From Desulfovibrio sp. Fe33 (lineage in GTDB: Bacteria; Desulfobacterota; Desulfovibrionia; Desulfovibrionales; Desulfovibrionaceae): a DNA stretch of 47,751 bases. The position numbers and the translations under genes are program-made. Within the stretch, counting starts at the first letter, position 1; each line of letters opens with the position of its first letter. Of the stretch, positions 10,301-18,248 are shown in pieces. The notes under the pieces are model-generated. The model did no database searches and was not told the DNA's origin. It saw nothing but the letters and a program-made list of their open reading frames with translations. Where the stretch lies: NCBI RefSeq assembly GCF_028532725.1, contig NZ_JAQKGU010000014.1:1-47751 (forward strand), in the 5' to 3' direction.

Positions 10301-10662
10301 TCCATGCCCTCGTTGTCCAGGAGCCGCAATTGATCGTAGGCCTTGCTGATGGAGCTGAAGGTCAGGAGTTCCGTTTCGAGGTTGTTGCGGGCCTCGGTGT
10401 CCCGGAATTGAAGGAAGCGCAACGTCTCCACGTGGTTGGCCACCAGGTAGAGGTCAATGAACATGGTTTTGAGGTCCAGGTTGATGCTTTGGGCCATCAT
10501 TTTGTTATGGAAGGATTCGTTCAGCTTGAGGGATGCTTCTATGGAGTTCGCTTCCTGCCTGTACAGGAAATAAAGCCCTGTTCCGGACAGCAGGGTCAGG
10601 AAAAGGACGGTCCCTACAAAACTGCGAAGGGCCAGCGAGGTATCGAAGAGGTGCTTCAGCAT
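7312..10662 (-). CDS. Hybrid sensor histidine kinase with Cache sensor, two receiver domains and HPt
   Basis: This is a 1116-residue phosphorelay protein. Domains in order: a transmembrane helix near residues 12-32; a periplasmic Cache-type sensor (YYFQESLPLKNGEIYVSRFDL, then a TPVYDDTG strand) to about 320; a second helix at about 325-345; HisKA with phosphoacceptor His380 (SHEIRTPMNAVIG); an HATPase domain (NLTNNAIKF, DTGIGIS, GGTGLGLSIS); receiver 1 with Asp670 (ITDWNMPDMDG); receiver 2 with Asp814 (LMDIQMPVMDG); and a C-terminal HPt with His961 (AHNLKG). All relay residues are present, so it should be active. I chose the ATG at 10662, directly before the first helix; a TTG at 10710 is an alternative start. 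The divergent HD-GYP regulator is a likely output partner, and the periplasmic ligand is not known. Confidence 0.92.
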   Translation of the reverse strand: MLKHLFDTSLALRSFVGTVLFLTLLSGTGLYFLYRQEANSIEASLKLNESFHNKMMAQSINLDLKTMFIDLYLVANHVETLRFLQFRDTEARNNLETELLTFSSISKAYDQLRLLDNEGMELIRVNYNNGSPAPVPQNALQNKSHRYYFQESLPLKNGEIYVSRFDLNVENGKIELPLKPMIRISTPVYDDTGCRIGVAILNYLGQRIIDRLEDDKESLDSTTVLLNEDGYRLASPQPEKNWAFMYDERKDICFSVEHPEIWNRIKSLNDGQFSTREGIFTVSTIRVAPQNAAEVKVTRSHEWKVVCLTSADVIRSSIKPVRRHYIVIFGVISLMSIFIGLTRARFIAVRERSARELEAARQAAEEANRAKSDFLARMSHEIRTPMNAVIGLTHLALRTDLTAKQSDYLSKISLSANALLGIINDILDFSKIEAGRLTVEDTDFLLDDVLNNIINMLGLSAEQKGIEFLLMVRSTVPNRLRGDALRLGQVLLNLTNNAIKFTEKGEVILQAELLEQDGHKAVIRFSVRDTGIGISQEHMEGLFHPFSQADGSISRQFGGTGLGLSISKRLVEMMGGDMVVASEPGKGSEFSFTIPFRLQPDHARESLEYPSEIKGLRVLVVDDSKMSRMVLCKILESFTFKVNEASCAIDALNTIEKWDKIDPIKLVITDWNMPDMDGIKLSRHIRLNTTITRKPKIIMLTAYGQESIRHRAETAGIDGFMLKPFNRSILFDTIMEALSEREGGTPKRPPRPDQTGVPANLLGAHVLLVEDNEINQQVAREILESANIMVSIANNGKEAAQMALAEDYDAVLMDIQMPVMDGFQAVKAIRDGGKTSLPIIAMTAHALVGDREKSLQAGMNDHVTKPIDPDELMRTLSQWLPEREGAQHPPADHTPPSSYTQDDLPRISGLNMSRAISRLRGNARLYRKLLMDFAQDGDGLLRQLLDHAETERFEECRAVAHNLKGVTGNIGADRLHNLLAGLEQALAHSGDNLEFLLEETTRELRQVTSGIRETLRPPEEPEMPDGDLDRIESNGIQRMMSELDDLLVLLDRHDIEAQKQFRTLRERLTRHAPAYARELSRLIDQFDFSTAGDRLRDLMAHCRDGANPIEEPPGEE

Positions 10663-10734
10663 GGGGGTCGTTTCCGCGTTGAGTCCTATTGTTCCTGTTT
10701 GGAATTGCAATATCAGAAAACCTACTCATAACGT

Positions 10735-10740
10735 ATTATA
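10735..10740 (-). promoter_or_regulatory. Candidate -10 box for the hybrid kinase gene
   Basis: A perfect TATAAT reads on the minus strand in the 227-bp divergent gap. No good -35 lies at 16-18 nt, so an activator may be needed. Confidence 0.3.
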
Positions 10741-10818
10741 ATTAACCCTTTTTGTTTTTTCCGCAACGGAGTCGCTTTATTGGCGTTATATTCTATTCAT
10801 GGCTGGATTCGGGCTGAT

Positions 10819-10824
10819 TATAAT
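10819..10824 (+). promoter_or_regulatory. Candidate -10 box for the HD-GYP regulator gene
   Basis: A perfect TATAAT lies 66 nt before the ATG at 10890. The sequence 17-18 nt upstream (TTCATG) is a poor -35. Confidence 0.3.
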
Positions 10825-10889
10825 TGCCTGAGCATGTCCTAATCGTGATGATTGCGCATAGGTGGCTGTTGGAAAATATCGGAGGATAT

Positions 10890-11927
10890 ATGCCGGACAG
10901 GGGCAAACAGACTGTGCTGGTGGTGGACGATGTACCGGCGAATCTTGATCTGCTCGTGGAGACGCTGAAAGACGAGTATCGGGTGTTGGCCGCGCTCAAC
11001 GGCCGGGAGGCGCTGGACATTGTCCGATCGAGTCCCCCGGACATCATTCTTCTGGACGTCATGATGCCCCACATGGACGGCTACACCGTCTGCCGGATGT
11101 TGAAGGCGGATATTCGATCCCGCAATATCCCGGTCATCTTCGTCACGGCCCGCGACCAGGAATCGGATCAGACCATGGGGTTCGAGGTGGGCGGCGTGGA
11201 TTACATCACCAAGCCGATCAGTCCTGCCGTGGTTCTGGCCCGTGTGCGCACCCATATCGCCTTGCACAACCAGAGTCTGGACCTGGAGCGCAAGGTCGCC
11301 GAGCGTTCCCGTGATCTTTATGAGACCCGATTGCAGATCATCCGCAGGCTCTGCGTGGCCGCCGAATACAAGGACAGCGAGACCGGGCTGCATATCATCC
11401 GCATGAGCGGCTACTGCCGGGTCCTGGCCCGGGCGGCCGGGCTTGACCGGGAAGCCTCGGACCTCCTGTACAACGCCGCGCCCATGCACGACGTGGGCAA
11501 AATAGGCATCCCCGACCATATTCTCACCAAGCCTGCTCCGTTGGACCCCGACGAATGGGAGATCATGAAGACCCATACGACCATCGGGGCGAAGATTCTG
11601 GGCGAACACGACAATCGGCTTTTGGTCACGGCTCAGCGGATAGCCCTGACGCATCACGAACGTTGGGACGGATCAGGCTACCCCGCCGGGCTGGCCGGGG
11701 AGGATATTCCCGTTGAAGGACGCATAGTGGCCCTGGCCGACGTGTTTGACGCGCTGACTTCAACGCGGCCCTACAAGGCCGCCTGGCCCGTGGATGAGGC
11801 GAGCCGTTATATACGGGAACAGCGCGGCAAGCATTTCGACCCGCGTCTTGCGGATCACTTCCTCGACAACCTGGACGCCATACTCGAAATCAGGGAAAGC
11901 GTGGGCGACGACGTGGCCGCCGAATAG
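10890..11927 (+). CDS. Response regulator with HD-GYP c-di-GMP phosphodiesterase domain
   Basis: This is a 345-residue protein. The ATG at 10890 has GGAGG 4 nt upstream. The receiver domain (residues 8-122) has the acidic pair Asp13-Asp14, phosphoacceptor Asp56 (LLDVMMPHMDG) and Lys108 (TKP). The HD-GYP domain runs from about 145 to 340, with His200-Asp201 (HDVGKIGIPD), the metal-ligand histidines His254-His255 and the GYP triad at 262-264 (HHERWDGSGYPAGL). All catalytic residues are present, so hydrolysis of c-di-GMP is expected, which would affect motility or biofilm state. It is divergent from the hybrid kinase across 227 bases, which suggests a functional pair. It converges with the glycosyltransferase-like gene, with 12 bases between them. 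Confidence 0.92.
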   Translation: MPDRGKQTVLVVDDVPANLDLLVETLKDEYRVLAALNGREALDIVRSSPPDIILLDVMMPHMDGYTVCRMLKADIRSRNIPVIFVTARDQESDQTMGFEVGGVDYITKPISPAVVLARVRTHIALHNQSLDLERKVAERSRDLYETRLQIIRRLCVAAEYKDSETGLHIIRMSGYCRVLARAAGLDREASDLLYNAAPMHDVGKIGIPDHILTKPAPLDPDEWEIMKTHTTIGAKILGEHDNRLLVTAQRIALTHHERWDGSGYPAGLAGEDIPVEGRIVALADVFDALTSTRPYKAAWPVDEASRYIREQRGKHFDPRLADHFLDNLDAILEIRESVGDDVAAE

Positions 11928-11939
11928 CCGTCCGCGGGG

Positions 11940-12728
11940 TCAGGCGTACCGTTTCCGGATCATCTTGAAGAGCGAAGGCTTGCGGTCGTATTGGTGTATC
12001 ATGTGGGCCGGTCGACCGGCCTCGTTCAACACTTCGCCCATCTCGTTCACGGGCGGTTCTCCCCTGGTCTGGGCCAGGGTGAGGATCGGTCCCGCATTGT
12101 CGAACAGGGTCAGCCTGTCGAGGGCGCCCGTGTGGATCAGGTGGTTGTGTACCCCCTGGTCGTATCCGGCCATGCATTCGCCGGTGGACGGCGGCAGCAG
12201 GAGTTCGGTCATCCGTTTCAGATAGGCGGTCATGGATGCGTGGTCCGCCACGGTGGTCCCGGAGCATGACACGGGCCTGTCGGCGATGGCGTCGAGGGCT
12301 TCCCGACCCAGGTGTTCACGTACCCATCGGGCGTTGAAGGGACAGGAGCCCACCGTGGCCGAGCGGTCTTCAAGGGTGCAGCAGATGCCGTCCGGCCAGG
12401 GATAATCGAACGGGTCGCGCTGGAAGACGACGTCGCGCACGTCGGCGATGAGGATGCGTTCGTACTGTTCGGCGCAGGACGTCAGGTAATCCAGATACAG
12501 GAAATAGCGCAGGCCGTTGCAAGGGACTGCCTCCAGACCGGGCCGCCGCTCCATGGGCCTGAGCCGGGTTCCGTGGGCGCGGATGCGTTCTAGGTCCCGG
12601 GTGGTTTCCGAGACGAAGAAAACGAGATCGCCCGAATACGCCGCCCTGTCGAGGGAGGCGAGAAACGGGCGAACATCGCCGTAATGATAGCCTGCGGCCA
12701 GGCCGAGAATCAGGTTGCCGCGGTTCAC
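11940..12728 (-). CDS. Glycosyltransferase-like protein, nucleotide-sugar GT-A type (putative)
   Basis: This is a 262-residue protein starting at a GTG at 12728, 3 bases after the DEAD-box gene stop, so it probably shares that transcript. It lacks strong family hallmarks, but the layout suits a GT-A fold: an N-terminal strand (NLILGLAAGYHYGDVRPFLASLD), a segment that typically anchors the sugar nucleotide (LRYFLYLDYL), and the DxD-like motif ILIADVRDVVFQRDPF. Near the end is an acceptor-side segment, GYDQGVHNHLIHTG. This resembles uncharacterised proteins annotated as glycosyltransferases in other bacteria. Donor and acceptor are unknown. There is no signal peptide or membrane helix, so it is likely cytoplasmic. 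Confidence 0.6.
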   Translation of the reverse strand: MNRGNLILGLAAGYHYGDVRPFLASLDRAAYSGDLVFFVSETTRDLERIRAHGTRLRPMERRPGLEAVPCNGLRYFLYLDYLTSCAEQYERILIADVRDVVFQRDPFDYPWPDGICCTLEDRSATVGSCPFNARWVREHLGREALDAIADRPVSCSGTTVADHASMTAYLKRMTELLLPPSTGECMAGYDQGVHNHLIHTGALDRLTLFDNAGPILTLAQTRGEPPVNEMGEVLNEAGRPAHMIHQYDRKPSLFKMIRKRYA

Positions 12729-12731
12729 GGC

Positions 12732-14474
12732 CTAGTTGCCGGAAGGCTTGCGCCGTCTTCTGCGCCTGCGTCGCGGTCTGGGCTTGGACGCGCTGTCCCC
12801 GTCATCGGCCGGAGCGCTTTCACGCGCTTCGGCTGGCTTGGCGGGTTTGGCGGGCGCGGCGGGCCTTGCCGGTTCGGCCTGACGCTCGCTTTCGGGCTTC
12901 TCCGGGCGTTTGGCCTTGGCCTTGGGCGGACGGGTTTGTTCCTTGGCCGCCGGGGATTCGTCGGAACCCTCATTCCGGGCGGGTTTGGCCTGATACTGCT
13001 CCCTGGGGCCGCCTTCGGGCTTGCGCTTGCGTCCGCCGCGATTGCGGGCGGGCCGTTCGCGTTGCTCGCGCTGCTCGCGCTGCGGCTCGGGAGCGGTGTC
13101 GGGTTCGGCGGGCTTGCCGTGCAGGGTGGGCTGGTAGAGCTCATCCAGGAGCATGGCCAGCAGGGAAAGCGAATCCTCGTGCTCGGCGTACCGCTTGGCG
13201 ATGGGCAGGAATCGGGATACCCGCTCCTGTTGGAGGTTCGTCAGTTTGCGGAATCTTTTTTCAAGGATGGCGGTCAGCCGTTCCCCGATGATGGCGGTCA
13301 CGTCCTCGTCGGTGGGGTCCTTGATCTCCTCGAAGTGAATCTTGAAGCGGGAGGCGATGCGTTCCAGCTCGATCCGCTGGATGACGTCGACCAGGGTTAT
13401 GGCCGTGCCCGTGGCTCCGGCGCGTCCGGTGCGGCCCGCGCGGTGCACGTAGGATTCGGGGTCCTCGGGCGGTTCCATCATGAACACGTGGGACAGCTCG
13501 GGAATGTCGATGCCGCGCGCGGCCACGTCCGTGGCCACCAGGAAGCGGAGCTTGCCTTCCTTGATGCGGGTCATGAGCCGTTCGCGTTTGTTCTGGGTCA
13601 GGTCCGAGGTCAGCCCTTCCGCATCGAATCCGAACTGGGCGAGCAGGGCGGCGATGAACTCGACGTTCCGCTTGGTGTTGGAGAAAATGATGGCCGAGGA
13701 GGGGTTCTCCAGTTCGATGAGCTTGATGAGCTTGCGCTCCTTGCCCATGGCCGGGACTTCAACAAACTGATGGGAGATGGCGGAGACGTTGGTTTCTTCC
13801 GAGGAGAGGCTGAGAAATTCCGGCTTGTACATGAACTCTTCGGCCAGGCGCAGCACGCTGGGCGGGAAGGTGGCCGAGAACATGAAGGCCCCGTCGATGT
13901 CGCGGGGCAGATACCGTTTCACCTCGACCATGTCCGGGTAGAAACCCACGGAGAGCATCCGGTCCGCTTCGTCGAAAATGAGCACCCGCAGGTCGTCGAG
14001 GGTCAGGTTGCGGCGCATGAGGTGGTCGAGGATGCGGCCGGGGGTTCCGACCACCAGGTTCGCGCCTTCGCGGAAGGCGTCGAGCTGCTCCTTGTAGCCC
14101 ACGCCGCCGTAGACGGCCACCACTTTGAGTTCATCGCCGGCCAGCGTTCTCGCTTCCTGGGCGACCTGTTTGGCCAACTCGCGGGTGGGCACCATGACCA
14201 GCGCCTGGCAGGTGTGCCGCGACGGGTCGAGTTTTTCGATGAGCGGCAGGACGAATGCGCCGGTTTTGCCGGAGCCGGTCCGGGCCTGGACCATGACGTC
14301 CTGATTGTCGAGGAGGAAGGGGATGGCGCGTTCCTGGACAGGCATGAGCTTGTCCCATCCGGCGCGGTCGCAGGCCCGTCGGAGCGATTCGGGCAGGGTG
14401 TCGAAGGTTATCGGCGCAGGGCCGTTTTCCGGAGTATCGGTCCCGTTTTCGGGGTGCAGATTGTCGTTTTCCAT
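12732..14474 (-). CDS. DEAD-box ATP-dependent RNA helicase
   Basis: This is a 580-residue helicase. The Q motif and motif I (ARTGSGKTGA), Ia (PTRELAKQ), II (DEAD in FDEADRMLS), III (SAT), IV (IIFSNTKRNVE), V (ATDVAARGID) and VI (HRAGRTGRAG) are all intact, giving a full RecA-like pair up to about residue 370. A helical extension follows to about 450. The last 130 residues are a disordered tail rich in Pro, Ala, Lys and Arg, ending in an Arg run (RPRRRRRRRRKPSGN), typical of RNA-binding tails in RhlE/CsdA-type enzymes. Likely roles are RNA unwinding in ribosome assembly or RNA decay, but the subfamily is not certain. The start has TAGGT upstream. Transcription is probably from 14587-14560. Confidence 0.92.
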   Translation of the reverse strand: MENDNLHPENGTDTPENGPAPITFDTLPESLRRACDRAGWDKLMPVQERAIPFLLDNQDVMVQARTGSGKTGAFVLPLIEKLDPSRHTCQALVMVPTRELAKQVAQEARTLAGDELKVVAVYGGVGYKEQLDAFREGANLVVGTPGRILDHLMRRNLTLDDLRVLIFDEADRMLSVGFYPDMVEVKRYLPRDIDGAFMFSATFPPSVLRLAEEFMYKPEFLSLSSEETNVSAISHQFVEVPAMGKERKLIKLIELENPSSAIIFSNTKRNVEFIAALLAQFGFDAEGLTSDLTQNKRERLMTRIKEGKLRFLVATDVAARGIDIPELSHVFMMEPPEDPESYVHRAGRTGRAGATGTAITLVDVIQRIELERIASRFKIHFEEIKDPTDEDVTAIIGERLTAILEKRFRKLTNLQQERVSRFLPIAKRYAEHEDSLSLLAMLLDELYQPTLHGKPAEPDTAPEPQREQREQRERPARNRGGRKRKPEGGPREQYQAKPARNEGSDESPAAKEQTRPPKAKAKRPEKPESERQAEPARPAAPAKPAKPAEARESAPADDGDSASKPRPRRRRRRRRKPSGN

Positions 14475-14559
14475 TTTTACCTACTGTGTGATGTGGATTC
14501 CGGCCATGGATTATGTTTCAGAGAGGACCGGAACAAGAAATTCGTTCGTTGCGGGCAAC

Positions 14560-14587
14560 ACTATACCGTATTTGCCCGGTTGTACAA
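14560..14587 (-). promoter_or_regulatory. Candidate promoter for the DEAD-box helicase gene
   Basis: On the minus strand TTGTAC (14587-14582), a 16-nt spacer and TATAGT (14565-14560) form a reasonable sigma-70 promoter. The leader before the ATG would be about 80 nt. Confidence 0.42.
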
Positions 14588-14611
14588 TACGGGGCCCATG
14601 GGGGCCTGGGG

Positions 14612-15391
14612 TCAGTGGACGAACTGTTCGTTGAAGATGCGCTCCTCCAGGGAGTGATCGGGGTCGAACAGGACTGTGGCGGGACGGGAGTGGTCTTCGA
14701 CCACGCGCACCCTGGCCACTTCGCGGACTTCGAAGGAGTCGGCCGCCGCTCCCACGGGCCTGCGCTCGGGATTGAGAATGTCGAATACCACTTCGGCCGA
14801 GTGTGGCAGGAGCGCGCCGTTCCACCGTCGGGGACGGAATGGGCTGACCGGGGTCAGCGCCAGGACATTGGACCCGAGCGGGATGATCGGGCCGTGAGCC
14901 GACAGGTTGTAGGCCGTGGACCCGGCCGGGGTGGCCACCATGATTCCGTCGCAAACAAGCTTGTCCAGCCGTTCGCGCCCGTTGATGCGCACCCGGATAT
15001 TGGCCGACTGCTGGGAATAGCGGTGCAGGGCCACTTCGTTGAAGGCCAGGGCCGAGCAGGTCTGCCCCTCGACGGTTGTCGCGGTCATGACCAGGGGATT
15101 GAGGATGAGGCCCTGGGTTCGGTTGAGCCGTTCCAGGAGCCCGTCCGGTTTGAAACGGTTCATCAGAAAGCCGATGGTTCCCCGGTTCATGCCGTAGATG
15201 GGAATGCCCGTGTCCATGTAGTCGTGCATGGTCTGGAGCATGAAGCCGTCTCCGCCCAGCGCCACCAAGGCGTCGGCTTCGTCGGCCGGGGCCAGGTCGT
15301 AGCGTTCGGCAAGCTGCCTGAGGCCTTCTTGCGCCCTTGGCGAGTTCGAGGCCACGCAGGCGATTCTTTCGATTTTTTTCGGGGTGTACAT
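14612..15391 (-). CDS. nadK: NAD kinase
   Basis: This is a 259-residue protein that phosphorylates NAD to NADP in the cytoplasm. The hallmark ATP/NAD-binding motif GGDG is in ALVALGGDGFMLQ. The conserved NE pair is in SALAFNEVALHR, and the glycine-rich segment is DGIMVATPAGSTAYNLSAHGPI. Length fits the short bacterial NadK class. I took the ATG at 15391; the preceding TTG codon is also in frame. It lies downstream of citrate synthase on the same strand, but a strong terminator separates the two, so it probably has its own promoter in the short gap or relies on leakage. Residue motifs make the assignment firm. Confidence 0.92.
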   Translation of the reverse strand: MYTPKKIERIACVASNSPRAQEGLRQLAERYDLAPADEADALVALGGDGFMLQTMHDYMDTGIPIYGMNRGTIGFLMNRFKPDGLLERLNRTQGLILNPLVMTATTVEGQTCSALAFNEVALHRYSQQSANIRVRINGRERLDKLVCDGIMVATPAGSTAYNLSAHGPIIPLGSNVLALTPVSPFRPRRWNGALLPHSAEVVFDILNPERRPVGAAADSFEVREVARVRVVEDHSRPATVLFDPDHSLEERIFNEQFVH

Positions 15392-15412
15392 CAACGGGAG
15401 AGACTCACGGCG

Positions 15413-15447
15413 GGGAAAAAAGGGACGGGGCCCCCCATGGGGCCCCG
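15413..15447 (-). terminator. Intrinsic terminator after citrate synthase
   Basis: A perfect 9-bp GC stem (15447-15439 with 15434-15426) has a 4-nt loop and is followed on the minus strand by TCCCTTTTTT. It ends the gltA transcript 9 bases after the stop. Confidence 0.85.
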
Positions 15448-15455
15448 ATGTTCGT

Positions 15456-16763
15456 TTAGATTCTGGAATCCAGGGGAATGTAGTTCCTGGGCTCGCGGCC
15501 GGTGTAGATCTGGCGCGGACGGTGGATCTTGGTGTTGCCGTCCACGTGGGCTTCGTACCAATGGGCGATCCAGCCGGGCATACGGCCGATGGCGAACATC
15601 ACCGTGAACATGTTCACCGGGATGTTCAGGGCGCGCAGAATGATGCCGGAGTAGAAGTCCACATTGGGGTACAGCTTGCGCTCGACGAAGTAGTCGTCGT
15701 TCATCGCCGCTTCGGCCAGCTCCAGGGCGATGTCAAGGAGCGGGTCGTGGTGCCCTGTGGAATCGAGCATGTCGTGGGCGGCTTTGCGCAGTATCTTGGC
15801 GCGCGGGTCGAAAGACTTGTAAATGCGGTGGCCGAAGCCCATGAGCTTGCATTCCTTCTTTTTGACCTTTTCGATGTACTCGGGGATGGACGTCCCGCCC
15901 GCGTGAATCTCTTCGAGCATCTGGATGACGCCCGCGTTGGCCCCGCCGTGGAGGCGTCCCCACAGGGCGCATATTCCGGCCGAGACCGAGGCGAACAGGT
16001 TGGCTTCGGTGGATTGGACCATGCGCACGGTGGAGCAGGAGCAGTTCTGCTCGTGGTCGGCGTGGAGCAGGAAGAAGAGGGTCAGGGCGCGCACCTCGGC
16101 GTCCGTGGGCTCGAACTGGCGGTGCGGGATGGAATGCATCATGTGCAGGAAGTTCCGGCAGTAGGAGAGCTTCGGGTCCGGGTACATGAACGGCAGTCCC
16201 TGCGCCTTGCGGTAGGACCATGCCGCGATGGTCCGCACCTTGGAAATGATCTTGGCCGCAGCCCGCAGGAAGTCCTCTTTGGAGGATATCTCCAGCAGGT
16301 CGGGATGGTAGCAGCCCAGGGCGTTGATGACAGCGGACAGGATGGCCATGGGATGCCCGGCGGACGGGAACCCCTCGAAGTGGTGCCTCAAGCCTTCGTG
16401 CAGCAGCTCCTGCTCGCTCAGGATGTCGCGGAATTCCTGGCGCTGGGCCCTGGTGGGCAGCTCTCCGAAGATGAGCAGGTAGGCGGTCTCGATGAACGTT
16501 CCGTGCGCGGCCAGGTCCTCAATGGGATAGCCCCGGTAGCGCAGGATGCCTTTTTCCCCGTCCACGAAGGTCACGTTGCTTTTGCAGGAGCCGGTGTTGG
16601 CGTAGCCCGGATCAAAGGTGATGTAACCGGTTTCGTTGCGCAGGGAAGTGATGTCGATGGCGTGTTCGTTCTCGGTGCCGACGATGATGGGCAACTCGAA
16701 GGTCTGGTCGTCGATGATGAGTTTGGCGGTCTTGCCGCTGGCGCATTTGTCGTCTTTGAGCAT
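15456..16763 (-). CDS. gltA: Citrate synthase (type II-like, hexameric class)
   Basis: This is a 435-residue enzyme that condenses acetyl-CoA and oxaloacetate to citrate. Catalytic residues are seen in GRLHGGANAGVIQML (active-site His), MGFGHRIYKSFDPRA (second His) and NVDFYSGIILRAL (catalytic Asp). The N-terminal segment with TFDPGYANTGSCKSNVTFVDGEKGILRYRGY is typical of the long Gram-negative form. The start follows AGAGGT. In sulfate reducers a Si-type enzyme feeds biosynthetic 2-oxoglutarate formation, although some relatives use an Re-citrate synthase, so its presence is a useful metabolic marker. Transcription is likely from a TTGACA-containing promoter at about 16949, within a candidate operator. 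A strong terminator follows. Confidence 0.96.
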   Translation of the reverse strand: MLKDDKCASGKTAKLIIDDQTFELPIIVGTENEHAIDITSLRNETGYITFDPGYANTGSCKSNVTFVDGEKGILRYRGYPIEDLAAHGTFIETAYLLIFGELPTRAQRQEFRDILSEQELLHEGLRHHFEGFPSAGHPMAILSAVINALGCYHPDLLEISSKEDFLRAAAKIISKVRTIAAWSYRKAQGLPFMYPDPKLSYCRNFLHMMHSIPHRQFEPTDAEVRALTLFFLLHADHEQNCSCSTVRMVQSTEANLFASVSAGICALWGRLHGGANAGVIQMLEEIHAGGTSIPEYIEKVKKKECKLMGFGHRIYKSFDPRAKILRKAAHDMLDSTGHHDPLLDIALELAEAAMNDDYFVERKLYPNVDFYSGIILRALNIPVNMFTVMFAIGRMPGWIAHWYEAHVDGNTKIHRPRQIYTGREPRNYIPLDSRI

Positions 16764-16922
16764 CTCGTTACCTCTGAAAATACATCAAGCCTCCCGACCG
16801 TTGTCGGGGTATGAAATAATATTCGGTCGTCTGGCCTGGTTCCGGTCGGCCTTGGAGGTCAGGCCGTACCATGCGATGGAAGCTTCCGGTCAAGAGTGGA
16901 TTTACAATCCAGACCGACTTTC

Positions 16923-16949
16923 TATAATAAAGCAGTTGCAGTGTCAAAC
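16923..16949 (-). promoter_or_regulatory. Candidate gltA promoter
   Basis: On the minus strand TTGACA (16949-16944) and TATAGA (16928-16923) are separated by 15 nt, a short spacer. The leader to the ATG would be about 155 nt. Confidence 0.42.
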
Positions 16950-16967
16950 GTTGAATTGGCAACTGTA
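16935..16967. promoter_or_regulatory. Inverted repeat over the gltA promoter (candidate operator)
   Basis: Perfect 7-bp arms CAGTTGC (16935-16941) and GCAACTG (16961-16967) flank 19 nt that include the -35 box. This position suits a repressor site, but the regulator is unknown. Confidence 0.35.
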
Positions 16968-17073
16968 TCATTAATTCAATTGATTACGGTGCGTTGGCGT
17001 CGAAAATTCGTCTGCCTGACGGGCGGATTTCCGGCCGGTCGGCCCGGTTTCCCTTCGCGAGACCTTCCCGGGG

Positions 17074-17106
17074 TTGACTTTCCGGTTTATACCCCTATAG
17101 GGTATA
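17074..17106 (+). promoter_or_regulatory. Promoter overlapped by a CsoR/CstR-like palindrome
   Basis: TTGACT (17074-17079) and TATAGG (17096-17101), 16 nt apart, make a promoter for the ferredoxin/cytochrome pair. The -10 lies inside a palindrome, arms TATACCC (17088-17094) and GGGTATA (17100-17106) around CTATA. C-run/G-run palindromes flanked by AT are typical of operators of the CsoR/RcnR/CstR/FrmR family. No such regulator gene is in the window. Confidence 0.5.
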
Positions 17107-17168
17107 TGTGTCGACACCGGAAAGGATGTCCGGTCCGCAAACATATCAAGACGAGGTTGCAAACCGAC

Positions 17169-18248
17169 ATGTCAGAGAAAAAATATGGGACGGGAACCAT
17201 AAGCCGCCGCGGGTTCCTCAAGACCCTGGGGGTGGGGGGAGCCGGAGCGCTTATCCCGGCCGCCCCGGTTCTGGCTGCGCAGGAGCGCGTTCCGTCGCCT
17301 TCGGACGGCGAATTGGCCACCCTGCTGGATTTGTCCAAATGTATCGGCTGCGGAGCCTGCGTAGAGGCCTGCCGCGAGTCCAACGCATCCAAATTCCCGG
17401 AGCCGGTCAAGCCGTTCCCGGAGATGTTGCCGTCCCGTCGGGCCAAGCCCGAGGATTGGTCCGACATGCGGGACGTGGATGATCGGCTGACCCCCTACAA
17501 CTGGCTGTTTCTGCAGAACGCCGTGGTCGAGTACGAGGGCGAGTCCTACGATATCAACATACCCCGGCGGTGTATGCATTGCCAGAATCCGCCCTGCGCC
17601 AACATGTGTCCCTTCGGCGCGGCCAACAAGCAGGTCAACGGACTGACCCGCATCAGCGCGGATTTGTGCATGGGCGGAGCGAAGTGCCGCGCCGTGTGTC
17701 CGTGGAACATCCCCCAACGCCAGTCCGGCGTGGGATTGTACCGCCATATTATGCCGCGTCTGGCGGGCAACGGCGTCATGTACAAATGCGACCGCTGCTA
17801 CCAGCTCCTGGACAAGGGCGCGCTGCCCGCCTGCATCGAGGCCTGTCCGGAGGACGTGCAGATCATCGGCCCGCGCGCCGAGATCGTGGCCAAGGCCGAG
17901 GCGCTGGCAAGGGAGAATGGGTGGTTCCTTTATGGACTGGAGGAAAACGGCGGGACCAATACAATATATGTCTCCCCCGTGCCCTTCGACCTCATCGATC
18001 AGGCCATCGACAAGGATTCCGGCCGGGGAACCGGCAAGGGGCCGAAGGCTCAGGGGCCGGGCAAGGGCGGTAAGAACGCGCTCGGACCCGGCAAGCCGCA
18101 CATGGGGCCCGTGGAGGACGTCATGGCCGACGAGACCAAGCTGGCCGCGGCCGCGCTCATCGCCCCGGTTGCGGGCATCGCCGCCGGAGTGCTCGGCCTC
18201 GGGTCCAGGCTCCTGAACAACGACGGGGAGGACGGCCATGAAGACTAG
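17169..18248 (+). CDS. Tat-exported 4Fe-4S protein, HybA/DmsB-like electron carrier
   Basis: This is a 359-residue protein. I chose the ATG at 17169 because a twin-arginine signal follows at once (ISRRGFLKTLGVGGAGALIPAAPVLAAQ); an in-frame ATG at 17106 lies within the promoter. Cysteine groups CIGCGACVEAC, CMHCQNPPCANMC, CMGGAKCRAVC and CDRCYQ...CIEAC fit four 4Fe-4S clusters. The C-terminus has a Gly/Lys-rich linker and a hydrophobic helix (LAAAALIAPVAGIAAGVLGLG), as in HybA, which anchors it on the periplasmic face. It would pass electrons between a periplasmic enzyme and the membrane quinone pool. No catalytic molybdo or hydrogenase subunit is adjacent, so the donor or acceptor is unknown. 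The next gene overlaps by 11 nt. Confidence 0.88.
   Translation: MSEKKYGTGTISRRGFLKTLGVGGAGALIPAAPVLAAQERVPSPSDGELATLLDLSKCIGCGACVEACRESNASKFPEPVKPFPEMLPSRRAKPEDWSDMRDVDDRLTPYNWLFLQNAVVEYEGESYDINIPRRCMHCQNPPCANMCPFGAANKQVNGLTRISADLCMGGAKCRAVCPWNIPQRQSGVGLYRHIMPRLAGNGVMYKCDRCYQLLDKGALPACIEACPEDVQIIGPRAEIVAKAEALARENGWFLYGLEENGGTNTIYVSPVPFDLIDQAIDKDSGRGTGKGPKAQGPGKGGKNALGPGKPHMGPVEDVMADETKLAAAALIAPVAGIAAGVLGLGSRLLNNDGEDGHED

Noticed and set aside
14588..14611. Terminator after nadK (GGCCC/GGGCC palindrome)
   Set aside because: The stem is short and lacks a T-run on the minus strand, so I do not claim it.
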